Shown piece after piece: positions 35,261-42,369 of a stretch of DNA of 64,000 bases; positions within the stretch are counted from its first letter, which is position 1, and each line of letters starts with the position of its first letter. The position numbers and the translations under genes are program-made. This stretch comes from an uncultured Spirochaetaceae bacterium (lineage in GTDB: Bacteria > Spirochaetota > Spirochaetia > Sphaerochaetales > Sphaerochaetaceae). The notes under the pieces were generated by a model, which was given only the letters and a program-made list of their open reading frames with translations, was not told the DNA's origin and made no database searches. The DNA lies in contig CALXOL010000012.1 of the NCBI GenBank assembly GCA_944390015.1, positions 1 to 64,000 of the forward strand, written 5' to 3'.

Positions 35261-35764
35261 TCAGAAACTCATAGGTGGTTTTTTCAAACCAGGCTTAGGA
35301 GCCGCAGCGGAAGCGGATGCCGTACCTGGTACGTCGTTTGCAGGTCTGAAAGATGGATCCGCAGCTACTCCGTATTCAACGATGTTGTTCGATGCGGGAT
35401 ACTGCTCCGTAGCCGCTTGGTACTTGACTTTGATAGGAGTCACCTTGTTCAGGAGTACGTCTGTGTCGCTTATCCTCCTTCCCACTCCGAGCGCATCAAG
35501 CAGATTCGCAAGATGCCTCTTTCCTGCCGCCATCTTCTGGGCATCTGAAGATGAGGTGATCACCCTGCCCCATATCCTGCGTCCTGGGTAATTAGGTCCT
35601 ACTATGCTGAACTGCATCTTCAACACCCAGCTTGAACCGTCCTTCGTCGGTTCCTCTTCAGCTGAAACTATCTGCGCCGGGTACACTCCTGCGGGAACCG
35701 GTTCAAACTCACCGAGTCCGCCCTTCTCTTCCGTCACATCGATTGCATGATTTAATCTTGCCAT
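35261..35764 (-). CDS. DUF669 protein, probable ssDNA-binding partner
   Basis: A 167-aa protein. GEFEPVPAGVYPAQIVSAEE, SWVLKMQFSIVGPNYPGRRI and LANLLDALGVGRRISDTDVL follow the DUF669 pattern, an OB-like fold found beside phage recombinases. The C-terminal 30 residues are Ala/Pro/Lys-rich (SASAAAPKPGLKKPPMSF), like the protein-docking tails of SSBs. It is likely the phage's ssDNA-binding protein, as no classical SSB is present. Confidence 0.75.
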   Translation of the reverse strand: MARLNHAIDVTEEKGGLGEFEPVPAGVYPAQIVSAEEEPTKDGSSWVLKMQFSIVGPNYPGRRIWGRVITSSSDAQKMAAGKRHLANLLDALGVGRRISDTDVLLNKVTPIKVKYQAATEQYPASNNIVEYGVAADPSFRPANDVPGTASASAAAPKPGLKKPPMSF

Positions 35765-36190
35765 TTAGGCCTCCTCCTTAAGTGTTATCTCAAGAGAGCT
35801 CCTAGCCCTCTTGGTAGTCATTGAATCGAGAACAGCGTTTTTCTGTTCATCATTGAGCTTGTAGAAAAGAGTCGCCGAATAGTCGTACTTTACGTTGAAA
35901 AGCGTTTCAGGCATGCAGCCAAGCTTCTTAATCTCGTAATCGGCCATCTGCTTGTCCACCTTTCTAGTAAGCTTGTGAGTGATCTTGACGGTGTATGCTT
36001 CGCTGTCCAGACGCTCCACTCCTTCGAAATCCGAGGAAGGGTCTATTGTTGAGAACTTCTCCTCAAGCTCCTCTTCCTTTTTCTTCTGATACTCCTGCCA
36101 TTTTTTCTCAGCATCCTTGGCTTCATTGATATCTGCCACGAGCTGGTCGAATTCAGAACTTTCGATAGCTACAACGGGAATCTTAGGCAT
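35765..36190 (-). CDS. phage recombination-module protein of unknown function
   Basis: I start at ATG 36190, six bases after GGGAG, giving 141 aa and a short overlap with the ATPase gene. The middle (AEKKWQEYQKKKEEELEEKF) is a charged coiled coil; the C-terminal half (YTVKITHKLTRKVDKQMADY) is alpha/beta. Similar proteins sit between Sak4-like ATPases and DUF669 in other phages, but no function is established. Confidence 0.55.
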   Translation of the reverse strand: MPKIPVVAIESSEFDQLVADINEAKDAEKKWQEYQKKKEEELEEKFSTIDPSSDFEGVERLDSEAYTVKITHKLTRKVDKQMADYEIKKLGCMPETLFNVKYDYSATLFYKLNDEQKNAVLDSMTTKRARSSLEITLKEEA

Positions 36191-36869
36191 TCTCATCTCC
36201 CGATATCTTGTTGAAGATCTTTGTGAGGTTGGGCTCCTCGTAGAAATCAAGGGAACCCGATCTATCCTTTGCCTCATATGTGGTATCGGAGAAGGTCTGA
36301 AGATAACGGTTCACGTTACCTTCACTGTCCTTGACTGCAATTAATGCAAACTCTTCATCAAAGAAATATCCGATGCCCTGTGTAAGATTCTTCCCGGGGA
36401 GGGACGGAGTGTAGAGGATTAATCCGGAATCCATCTGTGTCCTCTCCATCTTGGCTGAGAAGTAGACGTTCTTCCCTGGGATATCCCTGAAGGCTCTTAG
36501 AAGCCTGTTCATCCTGTCCTGCATCTCCCCGTATGCCTTACGGCCGTCCTTGGAATTCGCCTTTTCTGTGGAAAGCACCTGTTCGGCAATCTCCGATATC
36601 GAGTCCAGACAAATTGTCTGATACTCCTTAGCCTCATCGCTTTCTGTAACCCATGCATATGCCTCATTGAGATCGTCTATGTTGCTGATCACCGCATATG
36701 GGAGCTTCTCCTTTCTGAGGGATAGAAGTCCCGATTCTGCAGAAAGTATGAAAGGCTTCGGTGCCGTAGCACATAACCTGGTCTTTCCTGCTCCCGGTGC
36801 GCCATACACCAGGACCTTGACTCCGGCATCCCTGCCGTAACCTTCTGTAGATAAGATTTTCAATGCCAT
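36183..36869 (-). CDS. Sak4-like RecA-fold ATPase (AAA_24)
   Basis: ATG 36869 lies seven bases after AAGGAGG, giving 228 aa. Walker A is VLVYGAPGAGKTRLCATAP near residue 18; a Walker B-like site is YQTICLDSISEI near residue 84. The fold and length fit AAA_24/Sak4 single-strand annealing ATPases, which act with an SSB and a 5'-exonuclease, both encoded next to it. It probably drives phage DNA recombination and replication restart. Confidence 0.82.
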   Translation of the reverse strand: MALKILSTEGYGRDAGVKVLVYGAPGAGKTRLCATAPKPFILSAESGLLSLRKEKLPYAVISNIDDLNEAYAWVTESDEAKEYQTICLDSISEIAEQVLSTEKANSKDGRKAYGEMQDRMNRLLRAFRDIPGKNVYFSAKMERTQMDSGLILYTPSLPGKNLTQGIGYFFDEEFALIAVKDSEGNVNRYLQTFSDTTYEAKDRSGSLDFYEEPNLTKIFNKISGDENA

Positions 36870-36871
36870 TC

Positions 36872-37090
36872 TCATTCCTCCTTCACGGTCACTCTGACCT
36901 GTTCCTTCTTCACGAAAACCTGGCAGCATGTTATGCTGTCGTTGACGAGGATGAATGAAGGCGGTCCCCACGGGCACATGCCGGAGGCGATGAGCTCCTC
37001 CGCCTTCTTTTTCATCTCATCCGCCCTTGAGACCAGAACCTCATAATCCCTTATGACTGTCTGCCTCGGCGGTCTGTACTTTCCAGCCAT
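36872..37090 (-). CDS. small phage protein
   Basis: A 72-aa basic protein (KYRPPRQTVIRDYEVLVSRA). The first half is helical (RADEMKKKAEELIASGMCPW), the second half beta (SFILVNDSITCCQVFVKKEQ). No family is recognised. It immediately precedes the Sak4-like gene. Confidence 0.5.
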   Translation of the reverse strand: MAGKYRPPRQTVIRDYEVLVSRADEMKKKAEELIASGMCPWGPPSFILVNDSITCCQVFVKKEQVRVTVKEE

Positions 37091-37270
37091 CTACTCAACC
37101 TCCACAGTCTCACCTTTTGCGAATGCATAGGTGCTTCTAATCTCAAGTGATGGCTTCTTCGTGTAGGCCACGTTCACCGTCACTCCCTCGAATCCTGATG
37201 ATTCATGCGAGCGCTTGATTGCGTCCTCAAGCTGGGCTTCCGCTGTCAATGTGATGTCGCTTAGTTTCAT
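37091..37270 (-). CDS. 59-aa phage protein
   Basis: An ORF from ATG 37270 reading MKLSDITLTAEAQLEDAIKR to KGETVEVE and TAG at 37091. It fills the gap exactly between its neighbours, overlapping the next upstream stop, with GGAGCTTT before the start. Predicted helix then two strands. The function is unknown. Confidence 0.55.
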   Translation of the reverse strand: MKLSDITLTAEAQLEDAIKRSHESSGFEGVTVNVAYTKKPSLEIRSTYAFAKGETVEVE

Positions 37271-37533
37271 AAAGCTCCTCCGTTATCTTTCTTCCGGCTC
37301 TCAGCCAGCAGTTTCCTGTATTTCCTCTCCGCCCTCTCCTTGTCCCCGAGTGTGCAGAAGCAGAGATTACCGTCCTGCTCCGCCAAACCTCCGATGTCGA
37401 AGATGAGATTCAGTAGTATCGAATCATTGATGCCCAATGCATATTTCAGATCCATCTTCCTGGTCATCTTCGGATACACCTGTATGAGCCTCACCAGGGC
37501 AAGCCTGTTCCTATGGGTCTCCGTCCTGCTCAT
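37267..37533 (-). CDS. small basic phage protein
   Basis: An 88-aa protein. RNRLALVRLIQVYPKMTRKM and LKYALGINDSILLNLIFDIG look like a winged-helix start, with a Lys/Arg-rich C terminus (ERAERKYRKLLAESRKKD). DNA binding is possible. No family is recognised. Confidence 0.5.
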   Translation of the reverse strand: MSRTETHRNRLALVRLIQVYPKMTRKMDLKYALGINDSILLNLIFDIGGLAEQDGNLCFCTLGDKERAERKYRKLLAESRKKDNGGAL

Positions 37534-37718
37534 TCAGCCTCCCTGACGTACTCGCCGCCTATGTAGCCGTTTGTGCCTCTCGTGAGTATCCAGCGCTCAG
37601 TGGATCTGATCTGTTTCCTCTTCTTGATTTCCTCTGTGATTCCTCTTGCCAGCATTGAAATTACCGCCTCGGTCAAGAGAACTATCGCCGCAGTGAGAAA
37701 AACGTGGTTTACTTGCAT
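37530..37718 (-). CDS. small membrane-anchored phage protein
   Basis: A 62-aa protein with one N-terminal transmembrane helix (VFLTAAIVLLTEAVISMLA) and a basic cytoplasmic tail (EEIKKRKQIRSTERWILTRG). GGGAG lies before the ATG. It overlaps the next gene by four bases. The function is unknown. A rightward promoter starts inside its 5' end. Confidence 0.5.
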   Translation of the reverse strand: MQVNHVFLTAAIVLLTEAVISMLARGITEEIKKRKQIRSTERWILTRGTNGYIGGEYVREAE

Positions 37719-37741
37719 TATCTTTTACTCCCTGCTATACT
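37713..37741 (+). promoter_or_regulatory. rightward sigma-70 promoter for a short antisense RNA
   Basis: TTGCAT, a 17-bp spacer and TATACT on the plus strand, inside the leftward early operon. Confidence 0.6.
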
Positions 37742-37747
37742 TAACTT

Positions 37748-37804
37748 GATGTTTATGAGGGTATAGCTCCTCGTTATCTGGCTCCTTTCATAGGAGCTTT
37801 TTTC
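37748..37804 (+). ncRNA. short antisense RNA, OOP-like
   Basis: Starts about 7 nt after TATACT and ends at an intrinsic terminator (GCTCC/GGAGC around TTTCATA, then six T, 37781..37803). The expected RNA is about 57 nt with two small hairpins and no credible ORF. It is antisense to the gap between the Xis-like and small membrane genes. Lambda OOP RNA is a structural parallel. Confidence 0.55.
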
Positions 37805-38039
37805 ATAACGCCACACGTTCCCTGAAGTATTTTTTGGAAACCTTCCCGGCAACTGTTATGAATCCTTTGCGTTTCAGTTCATCATTCAGCTGTTTGATGA
37901 TGTAGTAGGCTTTTGAACTGCCGATTCCCAGAAGCTTCTGGACATCCTCAGCCGTGTAGTACGGAACTTCGGCAACGCTCATTTTCTCGATTTCCCTGTT
38001 CCTAAAAGGAACCTGCTGTGTGATTGATGACTTAGCCAT
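37803..38039 (-). CDS. excisionase-like / winged-HTH DNA-binding protein
   Basis: ATG 38039 follows GAAGGAGGATAC, giving 78 aa. Residues 25-75 (YYTAEDVQKLLGIGSSKAYY, IIKQLNDELKRKGFITVAGK, VSKKYFRERVAL) match the MerR-like winged-helix of ICEBs1-type excisionases and phage regulators ('..ltveev~~iLgis..tay.iir.ln.el..~G~....gkip...f.ery'). It could be Xis for the integrase, though it lies 5 kb from attR, in the early operon. Confidence 0.7.
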   Translation of the reverse strand: MAKSSITQQVPFRNREIEKMSVAEVPYYTAEDVQKLLGIGSSKAYYIIKQLNDELKRKGFITVAGKVSKKYFRERVAL

Positions 38040-38470
38040 GTATCCTCCTTCTGTTTTTATTTGCTCTTTTGTGGAAAAGTGGTAACATGAATCCCAGCCC
38101 CCCATTCCGGGGGACCGAGAAAGGAGGTAACATGTTGACCAAGATTTTGAAGTCCCCTGATCTTGCTCCGCAGTCTCCAGCTACGGGTAGGCGTGGTTGA
38201 CGGGGACAAAGACCGGTAGCGGCCAAAATCGGACACATGACACTTTGACTTGCGAGGCCCGACTCCGCTGGGAGAAGGGAACAGCATTCCACTGTTGACA
38301 GGTGCTGCGCTTTAAGTTCGGTAACTCGGACGACAAGTGACATCCAGTGCCTTGCTGGTGTACTGGAGCTTACATCAGCAGGTTCTGGACCGCGAGGATA
38401 ATGACGGAGTCCATACGACCACGCACCTGAAACATGCAGGGGCAAGAGGTGGACTCCCGCTGCCAATCTT
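38040..38470. other. GC-rich gap of about 430 bp with no credible gene
   Basis: Open frames exist on both strands but show no coding character. Visible items: GGTAACATG twice in direct repeat (38081..38089 and 38126..38134), CCCCCC-ATTCC-GGGGG between them, and a strong AAGGAGGT ribosome-like site before a 22-codon plus-strand frame (38132..38200). The composition is more GC-rich than the surroundings. An insertion-sequence end or relic, or a structured RNA within the early transcript, are the two readings I consider. Confidence 0.5.
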
Positions 38471-38623
38471 CTATTTCTCATCTCCGCTCTCCTTCAACCT
38501 CCTTTGGAGGGCTTCGATGACATAATCGGTAAGGGTCTTACCGCTCATGTTCGCTTCATACTGCACATCTGCGAAAAGCTTTAATGGAATCCAGATGTAC
38601 AGGCGTTTTTTCTGATCCTTCAT
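38471..38623 (-). CDS. 50-aa ribbon-helix-helix protein
   Basis: An ORF reading MKDQKKRLYIWIPLKLFADV, then YEANMSGKTLTDYVIEALQR and RLKESGDEK. This is the Arc/CopG ribbon-helix-helix pattern: a basic beta strand (KRLYIWIP), helix A, a turn with Ser-Gly-Lys-Thr-Leu, and helix B. It overlaps the stop of the upstream gene (ATGA), so it belongs to the early operon. It is probably a transcriptional regulator or partitioning-type DNA binder. Confidence 0.65.
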   Translation of the reverse strand: MKDQKKRLYIWIPLKLFADVQYEANMSGKTLTDYVIEALQRRLKESGDEK

Positions 38624-38913
38624 CTCTCAGATCTCCTTTTGAAGTCTTCGACTGCCTTGAAAAAGTCTGAGCCGTAATGGCCGTGGTTGTAGTCATAGCC
38701 GCCAAGGCAAAGCCATGTGACATAGCAGTTATCCTTAGGGTTGTATCCGAGGACTATCTCCTCCCCTGCCCTGTTGCGCTCTGATGCGATGATGATGAAC
38801 CCGACATTGGATCTGATTCTTTCTTTGCCATCTGGGATAAAGTTTTCTGGCTTCTTCGGTGCGGGTTTTCCAGCATCTTTTGGTACGTAGCCTTCATTTG
38901 TAGGTATGTTCAT
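38620..38913 (-). CDS. early phage protein
   Basis: ATG 38913 is preceded by AAGGAGC, giving 97 aa. After a Pro/Lys-rich start (PKDAGKPAPKKPENFIPDGK) it forms a compact beta unit (SNVGFIIIASERNRAGEEIV, NCYVTWLCLGGYDYNHGHYG). No family is recognised. It is the second gene of the Cro transcript; an operator-like palindrome lies just upstream at 38936. Confidence 0.55.
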   Translation of the reverse strand: MNIPTNEGYVPKDAGKPAPKKPENFIPDGKERIRSNVGFIIIASERNRAGEEIVLGYNPKDNCYVTWLCLGGYDYNHGHYGSDFFKAVEDFKRRSER

Positions 38914-38935
38914 GTGTTTAGCTCCTTGCAAACTA

Positions 38936-38954
38936 ACTTGCTAAATTAGCAAGT
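38936..38954. promoter_or_regulatory. operator palindrome downstream of cro
   Basis: The 19-bp perfect palindrome ACTTGCTAA-A-TTAGCAAGT. The half site ACTTGCTAA recurs at 39170 and 39225 around the divergent promoters, so it is probably a repressor/Cro operator. Its place after cro would let the repressor act on the rest of the early operon. Confidence 0.7.
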
Positions 38955-38956
38955 AT

Positions 38957-39157
38957 TTAATTAAAAAAATATTTACCTATCTCAGAAAAGTTGATTTCCA
39001 AAACATCACAAACAGCTCTCATCTCAGGAAGTGTCCAATCAACCTTACCCCCAAGCCTACAAGAAAGGCTTGAAGCAGAAAGATTTATTTTATTTGCAAG
39101 TTCAGCTTCGGTCATTCCCTTTTCTTTGATAAGTCCTCTTAGCTTTGCAAATTTCAT
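38957..39157 (-). CDS. Cro-like XRE-family repressor
   Basis: A 66-aa helix-turn-helix protein: KFAKLRGLIKEKGMTEAELA, NKINLSASSLSCRLGGKVDW, TLPEMRAVCDVLEINFSEIG. Five helices of the XRE fold with the recognition helix around SASSLSCRL. First gene of the leftward transcript, divergent from the CI-like gene across shared operators, so it should play the Cro role favouring lytic growth. Confidence 0.85.
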   Translation of the reverse strand: MKFAKLRGLIKEKGMTEAELANKINLSASSLSCRLGGKVDWTLPEMRAVCDVLEINFSEIGKYFFN

Positions 39158-39169
39158 TTTCCTCTCCTA

Positions 39170-39188
39170 CTTGCTAATTTCACAAGTA
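39170..39188. promoter_or_regulatory. operator at the leftward promoter
   Basis: ACTTGCTAA-T-TTCACAAGT, an imperfect copy of the 38936 palindrome. It lies over the transcription start of the leftward promoter, where bound repressor would block cro. Confidence 0.65.
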
Positions 39189-39189
39189 A

Positions 39190-39218
39190 CTATAATGTTG
39201 CTATTTGTCGTTGTCAAG
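39190..39218 (-). promoter_or_regulatory. leftward early promoter (PR-like)
   Basis: Consensus TTGACA, a 17-bp spacer and TATAGT on the minus strand. It drives cro and probably the whole leftward operon. Confidence 0.85.
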
Positions 39219-39224
39219 CAAAAA

Positions 39225-39233
39225 CTTGCTAAT
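39225..39233. promoter_or_regulatory. operator half site
   Basis: ACTTGCTAA, followed by TTTATAAAA without a good second half; it lies between the two divergent promoters. Confidence 0.45.
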
Positions 39234-39265
39234 TTATAAAAATATTTTGGTAAAACAAAATTTTG

Positions 39266-39294
39266 TTGCGTAAAAAGAAATACAGTCGTATGAT
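39266..39294 (+). promoter_or_regulatory. rightward lysogenic promoter (PRM-like)
   Basis: TTGCGT, a 17-bp spacer and TATGAT, ending about 25 bp before the CI-like start codon. Confidence 0.65.
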
Positions 39295-39319
39295 TGAGAC
39301 TGCATAAGGAACAAGAAAA

Positions 39320-39988
39320 ATGAAGCCAGAATACAATAAGAACATGGTCTCTGAAAGGTTGAATATCGCCTTAAGAAAAAGAGAAATGACACAAACCGAA
39401 TTAGCAGATTTAACAGGTATTAATTTTAGTACTATTAGCTCTTATGTATCAGGACGATTTGAGCCTAAAAGAACACCGCTTTTAGAAATGGCAAAAGTTT
39501 TAAGAGTTTCTCCTGCTTGGCTTGCTGGCTTTGATGTTGGCATGGAGGAAGAAGTACCGTCTTATGATTCAAGCTCTGGAATGCTAACAATACCTTTTAT
39601 TAATCAAAAGATTTCTGCTGGCGTAGGAGAAAATTTCCTATCATCTGACGATATAAATATCCGAAAGATTGACATTCTCTCTTCCATGGCAAGAGGAATA
39701 GACAAGAGTACTTTGGTTGCAGCTGAGGTCATAGGAGACAGCATGATTGAAGAGAAGATCTATTCAGGAGATATAGCCGTATTCTCCAAAGGTATGATAA
39801 GAGGTCCAGGAATATATGTTATCAACTACGGAGGAGACGTGCTGGTGAAGAAAATTCTGTTCGACTCAATGGAAAACAAGGTGACTATAATCAGTGCAAA
39901 CAAGGACTATCCTCCTAAAACGACCGATTCGGACTGCGTATCGATAATCGGTAAGGTCATAGGATGGATTCATTTAGAAAACTATTGA
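39320..39988 (+). CDS. CI/LexA-like phage repressor
   Basis: A 222-aa protein. An N-terminal XRE domain (residues 8-70: RLNIALRKREMTQTELADLT, FSTISSYVSGRFEPKRTPLL) is joined to an S24 peptidase domain (about 90-222) with a self-cleavage region around FINQKISAGVGENF, catalytic Ser in VIGDSMIEEKIYSGDIAVF and Lys in GGDVLVKKILFD. It keeps the prophage silent and should be cleaved after DNA damage via RecA. First gene of the rightward lysogenic operon. Confidence 0.92.
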   Translation: MKPEYNKNMVSERLNIALRKREMTQTELADLTGINFSTISSYVSGRFEPKRTPLLEMAKVLRVSPAWLAGFDVGMEEEVPSYDSSSGMLTIPFINQKISAGVGENFLSSDDINIRKIDILSSMARGIDKSTLVAAEVIGDSMIEEKIYSGDIAVFSKGMIRGPGIYVINYGGDVLVKKILFDSMENKVTIISANKDYPPKTTDSDCVSIIGKVIGWIHLENY

Positions 39989-40006
39989 AAAGTAAAGGTG
40001 TTAAAA

Positions 40007-41170
40007 ATGAGTAAATATAGAAAATTCAAAGGCAATCCAATTCTAAAAAAGCTTCAAAACTACACTGTAGTAGATATTGAAACGACAGGATTAGTCCCAG
40101 ATGTAGATGAAATAATTGAAATAGGAGCAATGCAGGTAAGAGAGAATGTCATAACTAATGAATTCTGTATGTTGTCTAAACCTAAAAATCCCATTCCTGA
40201 TTTCATTACAGCCATTAATGGAATAACAAATGAAATGGTTAAAGAGGCACCTCCTATTTCTGAGGTCCTTCCTCAATTCTTAGATTTCATAAATGATGAT
40301 ATTGTTGTCGGGTTTAATACTTCATTCGATGTTAACTTCATTTATGATGAATGCGATAAGATCAATTTGAAATTTTCAAATAATTATGTTGATGTCAGGA
40401 AAATTGCAAAAATAGTAATTCCTGATTTTAAGGAAAAAACTAAAAGAAGATATAAATTAAAAAATTTGGTATGGTACTTCAAATTCGGGAAACAAGTTCA
40501 TAGAGCTTTATCAGATTGCGAATACACAAAGTTGCTTTATGACAAATTGAATGAAATTGCCAATGAAAAATCCCTTAGCTATGAACAGATAAAAATAAGA
40601 AATCCGTGGGATGCAAATGATATAAAAAGAGAAAATACCGATATAACTTTATTTTTAGGAGAAAGATTTATTTTTACCGGCAAGCTCCAACATATGACAA
40701 GAAAAGAGGCTATGCAGTATGTAGTAAATTATGGTGGCTCTGTCGGTGATTCATTGACGAAAGACACTGATTATCTAGTAATGGGTACACAGGATTATTC
40801 AAAAATTATAGGTAATAAATCATCAAAACAATTAAAAGCGGAAAAATATATTTCCGAGGGAGAAGACATAAACATTATTACTGAAGAAGTATTTTATGAC
40901 ATGATTAACTTTGAACCATCAGAGCAGGAATACGAAGAAAAAACATATTCAAGTAGTATAGGAATTGAAATTACTCCAGAACTAGCATTCAGTTCTTATT
41001 CTGATGAAGATATTAGAGTAAAAATAATAGAACTCTTATCCCCCTCTTTTTCTAGTCAAAATCTACAAGAAATCAAGAATATGTTACTAGAATTAAATAG
41101 GGAACAACTTATTCATCTACTTTTTAATGATTTTGAAATGAACACTAGTGACCAAGCCAATTCAGTCTGA
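40007..41170 (+). CDS. DEDDh 3'-5' exonuclease with BRCT domain
   Basis: ATG 40007 follows AAAGGTG; 387 aa. Residues 20-190 are a DnaQ-like exonuclease with Asp/Glu in YTVVDIETTGL, Asp in VGFNTSFDVNFIYDE and the final His/Asp in HRALSDCEYTKLLYD. Residues 215-300 are a BRCT domain (GERFIFTGKLQHMTRKEAMQ ... KDTDYLVMGTQDYSK), followed by a 90-residue helical tail of unknown role. Expressed from the prophage with CI, it is not needed for the lytic cycle by position, and is a probable lysogenic-conversion (defence or repair) gene. Confidence 0.8.
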   Translation: MSKYRKFKGNPILKKLQNYTVVDIETTGLVPDVDEIIEIGAMQVRENVITNEFCMLSKPKNPIPDFITAINGITNEMVKEAPPISEVLPQFLDFINDDIVVGFNTSFDVNFIYDECDKINLKFSNNYVDVRKIAKIVIPDFKEKTKRRYKLKNLVWYFKFGKQVHRALSDCEYTKLLYDKLNEIANEKSLSYEQIKIRNPWDANDIKRENTDITLFLGERFIFTGKLQHMTRKEAMQYVVNYGGSVGDSLTKDTDYLVMGTQDYSKIIGNKSSKQLKAEKYISEGEDINIITEEVFYDMINFEPSEQEYEEKTYSSSIGIEITPELAFSSYSDEDIRVKIIELLSPSFSSQNLQEIKNMLLELNREQLIHLLFNDFEMNTSDQANSV

Positions 41171-41200
41171 TCAAATGGCTTCATAGGGAGAGGTGACAGG

Positions 41201-42214
41201 ATGGAAGAGAACAAAGTAAATGATAGTCAACAGATAGCTTTTTTAAAAGATAAAAGTATAGAAGCTTTTCTCTTGTCTATTGAGATATTCAATAAACCTA
41301 CAATTAGATATAGGCTAGAAGGATGTGTTTATCTTCTGTGCAATGCATGGGAACTGCTTCTCAAAACAAAACTTCTAACGGATAACAAGCGAATATATTT
41401 TGCTGATAAGCCCAACAGAACGCTTTCATTGCAAGATTGTATCAAGGAGGTATTTACAAATGAGAAAGATCCCATAAGGCAGAATCTTTCTGTAGTCATT
41501 GCCTTGCGTAATACGTCAACACACTTCATATTACCTGAGTATGAATTCACATATATCCCATTCTTATCGTTTTGTGTAAAGGCATACGCAGACAAACTTT
41601 ATGAGTTTGCAAATATAAGAATCACAGATTACATAAAAACTGATTTTTTAAGTTTATTCGTCCCCAATTTACAGCCCAATAAGACTGAAATGATATCCAA
41701 ATATGGGATTAACCTTGTTGAGTTATTTGAAAAACGAAAAACTGAATTGCAATCATACTTTGACTGTGAAGAAGGGGCCTCTATTGCATATAACGTAACT
41801 GTTAATTTTGCCAGGGTAAGCAATAAATCCAAAGCTGACGTATCCTTCTACGCAAGCAATAACCCAAAAGATCAAAACGTAATGTACATAGATCGTCCTG
41901 TTGATGCAAATAAAACTCATGCATATACACATCATCAGATTGCAAAAGAAATTGATAAGATAATTAAACGAGAAGCTATTAATTTCACACCAATAAAAAC
42001 ACCTATTCCAAATGAAAAGTATCCTAATCCACCTGTTTTTACCACAGCGTGTCTAGATGTCTTGATAAAGCGTTTTGACCTGAAGAACAACCCTGAGTTT
42101 GTAATCAAAATCCAAACAGGCAAATCATCAATCTGCAAGTACTCAAAAAGATTAATAGATTGGTTAATTGCAAAAATAATGGAGGATCCTGAAATTGTAA
42201 TCAAATCAAAATAA
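41201..42214 (+). CDS. DUF3644-like protein with HEPN Rx4H motif
   Basis: A 337-aa protein. The N terminus KDKSIEAFLLSIEIFNKPTI followed by RYRLEGCVYLLCNAWELLLK is the DUF3644 signature. Residues near 105-112 read ALRNTSTHF, an Arg-x4-His motif like the active site of HEPN ribonucleases. The C-terminal 180 residues are helical/beta and Lys-rich. It follows the exonuclease-BRCT gene with GGGAGAGGTGACAGG before the ATG, in the same lysogenic operon. An RNA-cutting defence or abortive-infection role is inferred; no activity is established here. Confidence 0.65.
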   Translation: MEENKVNDSQQIAFLKDKSIEAFLLSIEIFNKPTIRYRLEGCVYLLCNAWELLLKTKLLTDNKRIYFADKPNRTLSLQDCIKEVFTNEKDPIRQNLSVVIALRNTSTHFILPEYEFTYIPFLSFCVKAYADKLYEFANIRITDYIKTDFLSLFVPNLQPNKTEMISKYGINLVELFEKRKTELQSYFDCEEGASIAYNVTVNFARVSNKSKADVSFYASNNPKDQNVMYIDRPVDANKTHAYTHHQIAKEIDKIIKREAINFTPIKTPIPNEKYPNPPVFTTACLDVLIKRFDLKNNPEFVIKIQTGKSSICKYSKRLIDWLIAKIMEDPEIVIKSK

Positions 42215-42306
42215 AAAAAACAAGTTGACCCCAGGAGCAAGGGCATCTCACCATAAAGGCTTACTGGCACAGCCAGCCCAGCTTTGTTCCACCCAAGTCA
42301 ACTTCT
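42212..42306 (-). ncRNA. candidate structured small RNA
   Basis: A minus-strand promoter at 42313..42341 would start RNA at about 42306. The RNA begins (A)GAAGTTGAC and ends GTCAACTTGTTTTTTTT, so its 8-bp end stem (42222..42229 with 42297..42304) and U-tract make a closed, terminator-like 95-nt molecule. An inner CTGGC-TGT-GCCAG hairpin is also visible. The U-tract overlaps the stop codon of the HEPN gene. No ORF is evident. It may be a trans-acting sRNA or a partner of the HEPN protein. Confidence 0.5.
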
Positions 42307-42312
42307 ATCACA

Positions 42313-42341
42313 AGAATAACAATAGTTTTGGTTTTTGTAAA
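42313..42341 (-). promoter_or_regulatory. leftward promoter of the candidate small RNA
   Basis: TTTACA, a 17-bp spacer and TATTCT on the minus strand, 7 nt before the base of the RNA's end stem. Confidence 0.55.
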
Positions 42342-42369
42342 CAAAAAGTAGAATAAAAAAGAGAGACAA

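Noticed and set aside
38132-38200. 22-codon plus-strand ORF with an excellent AAGGAGGT ribosome site
   Set aside because: The peptide has no hydrophobic helix or recognisable pattern and no promoter was found upstream; kept only as part of the island description.
38032-38481. 149-aa minus-strand open frame across the GC-rich island, with a second overlapping frame at 38057..38287
   Set aside because: No plausible start with ribosome site, Ser/Pro/Arg-rich low-information sequence, and several frames open at once because of GC content; it also runs over the Xis-like start.
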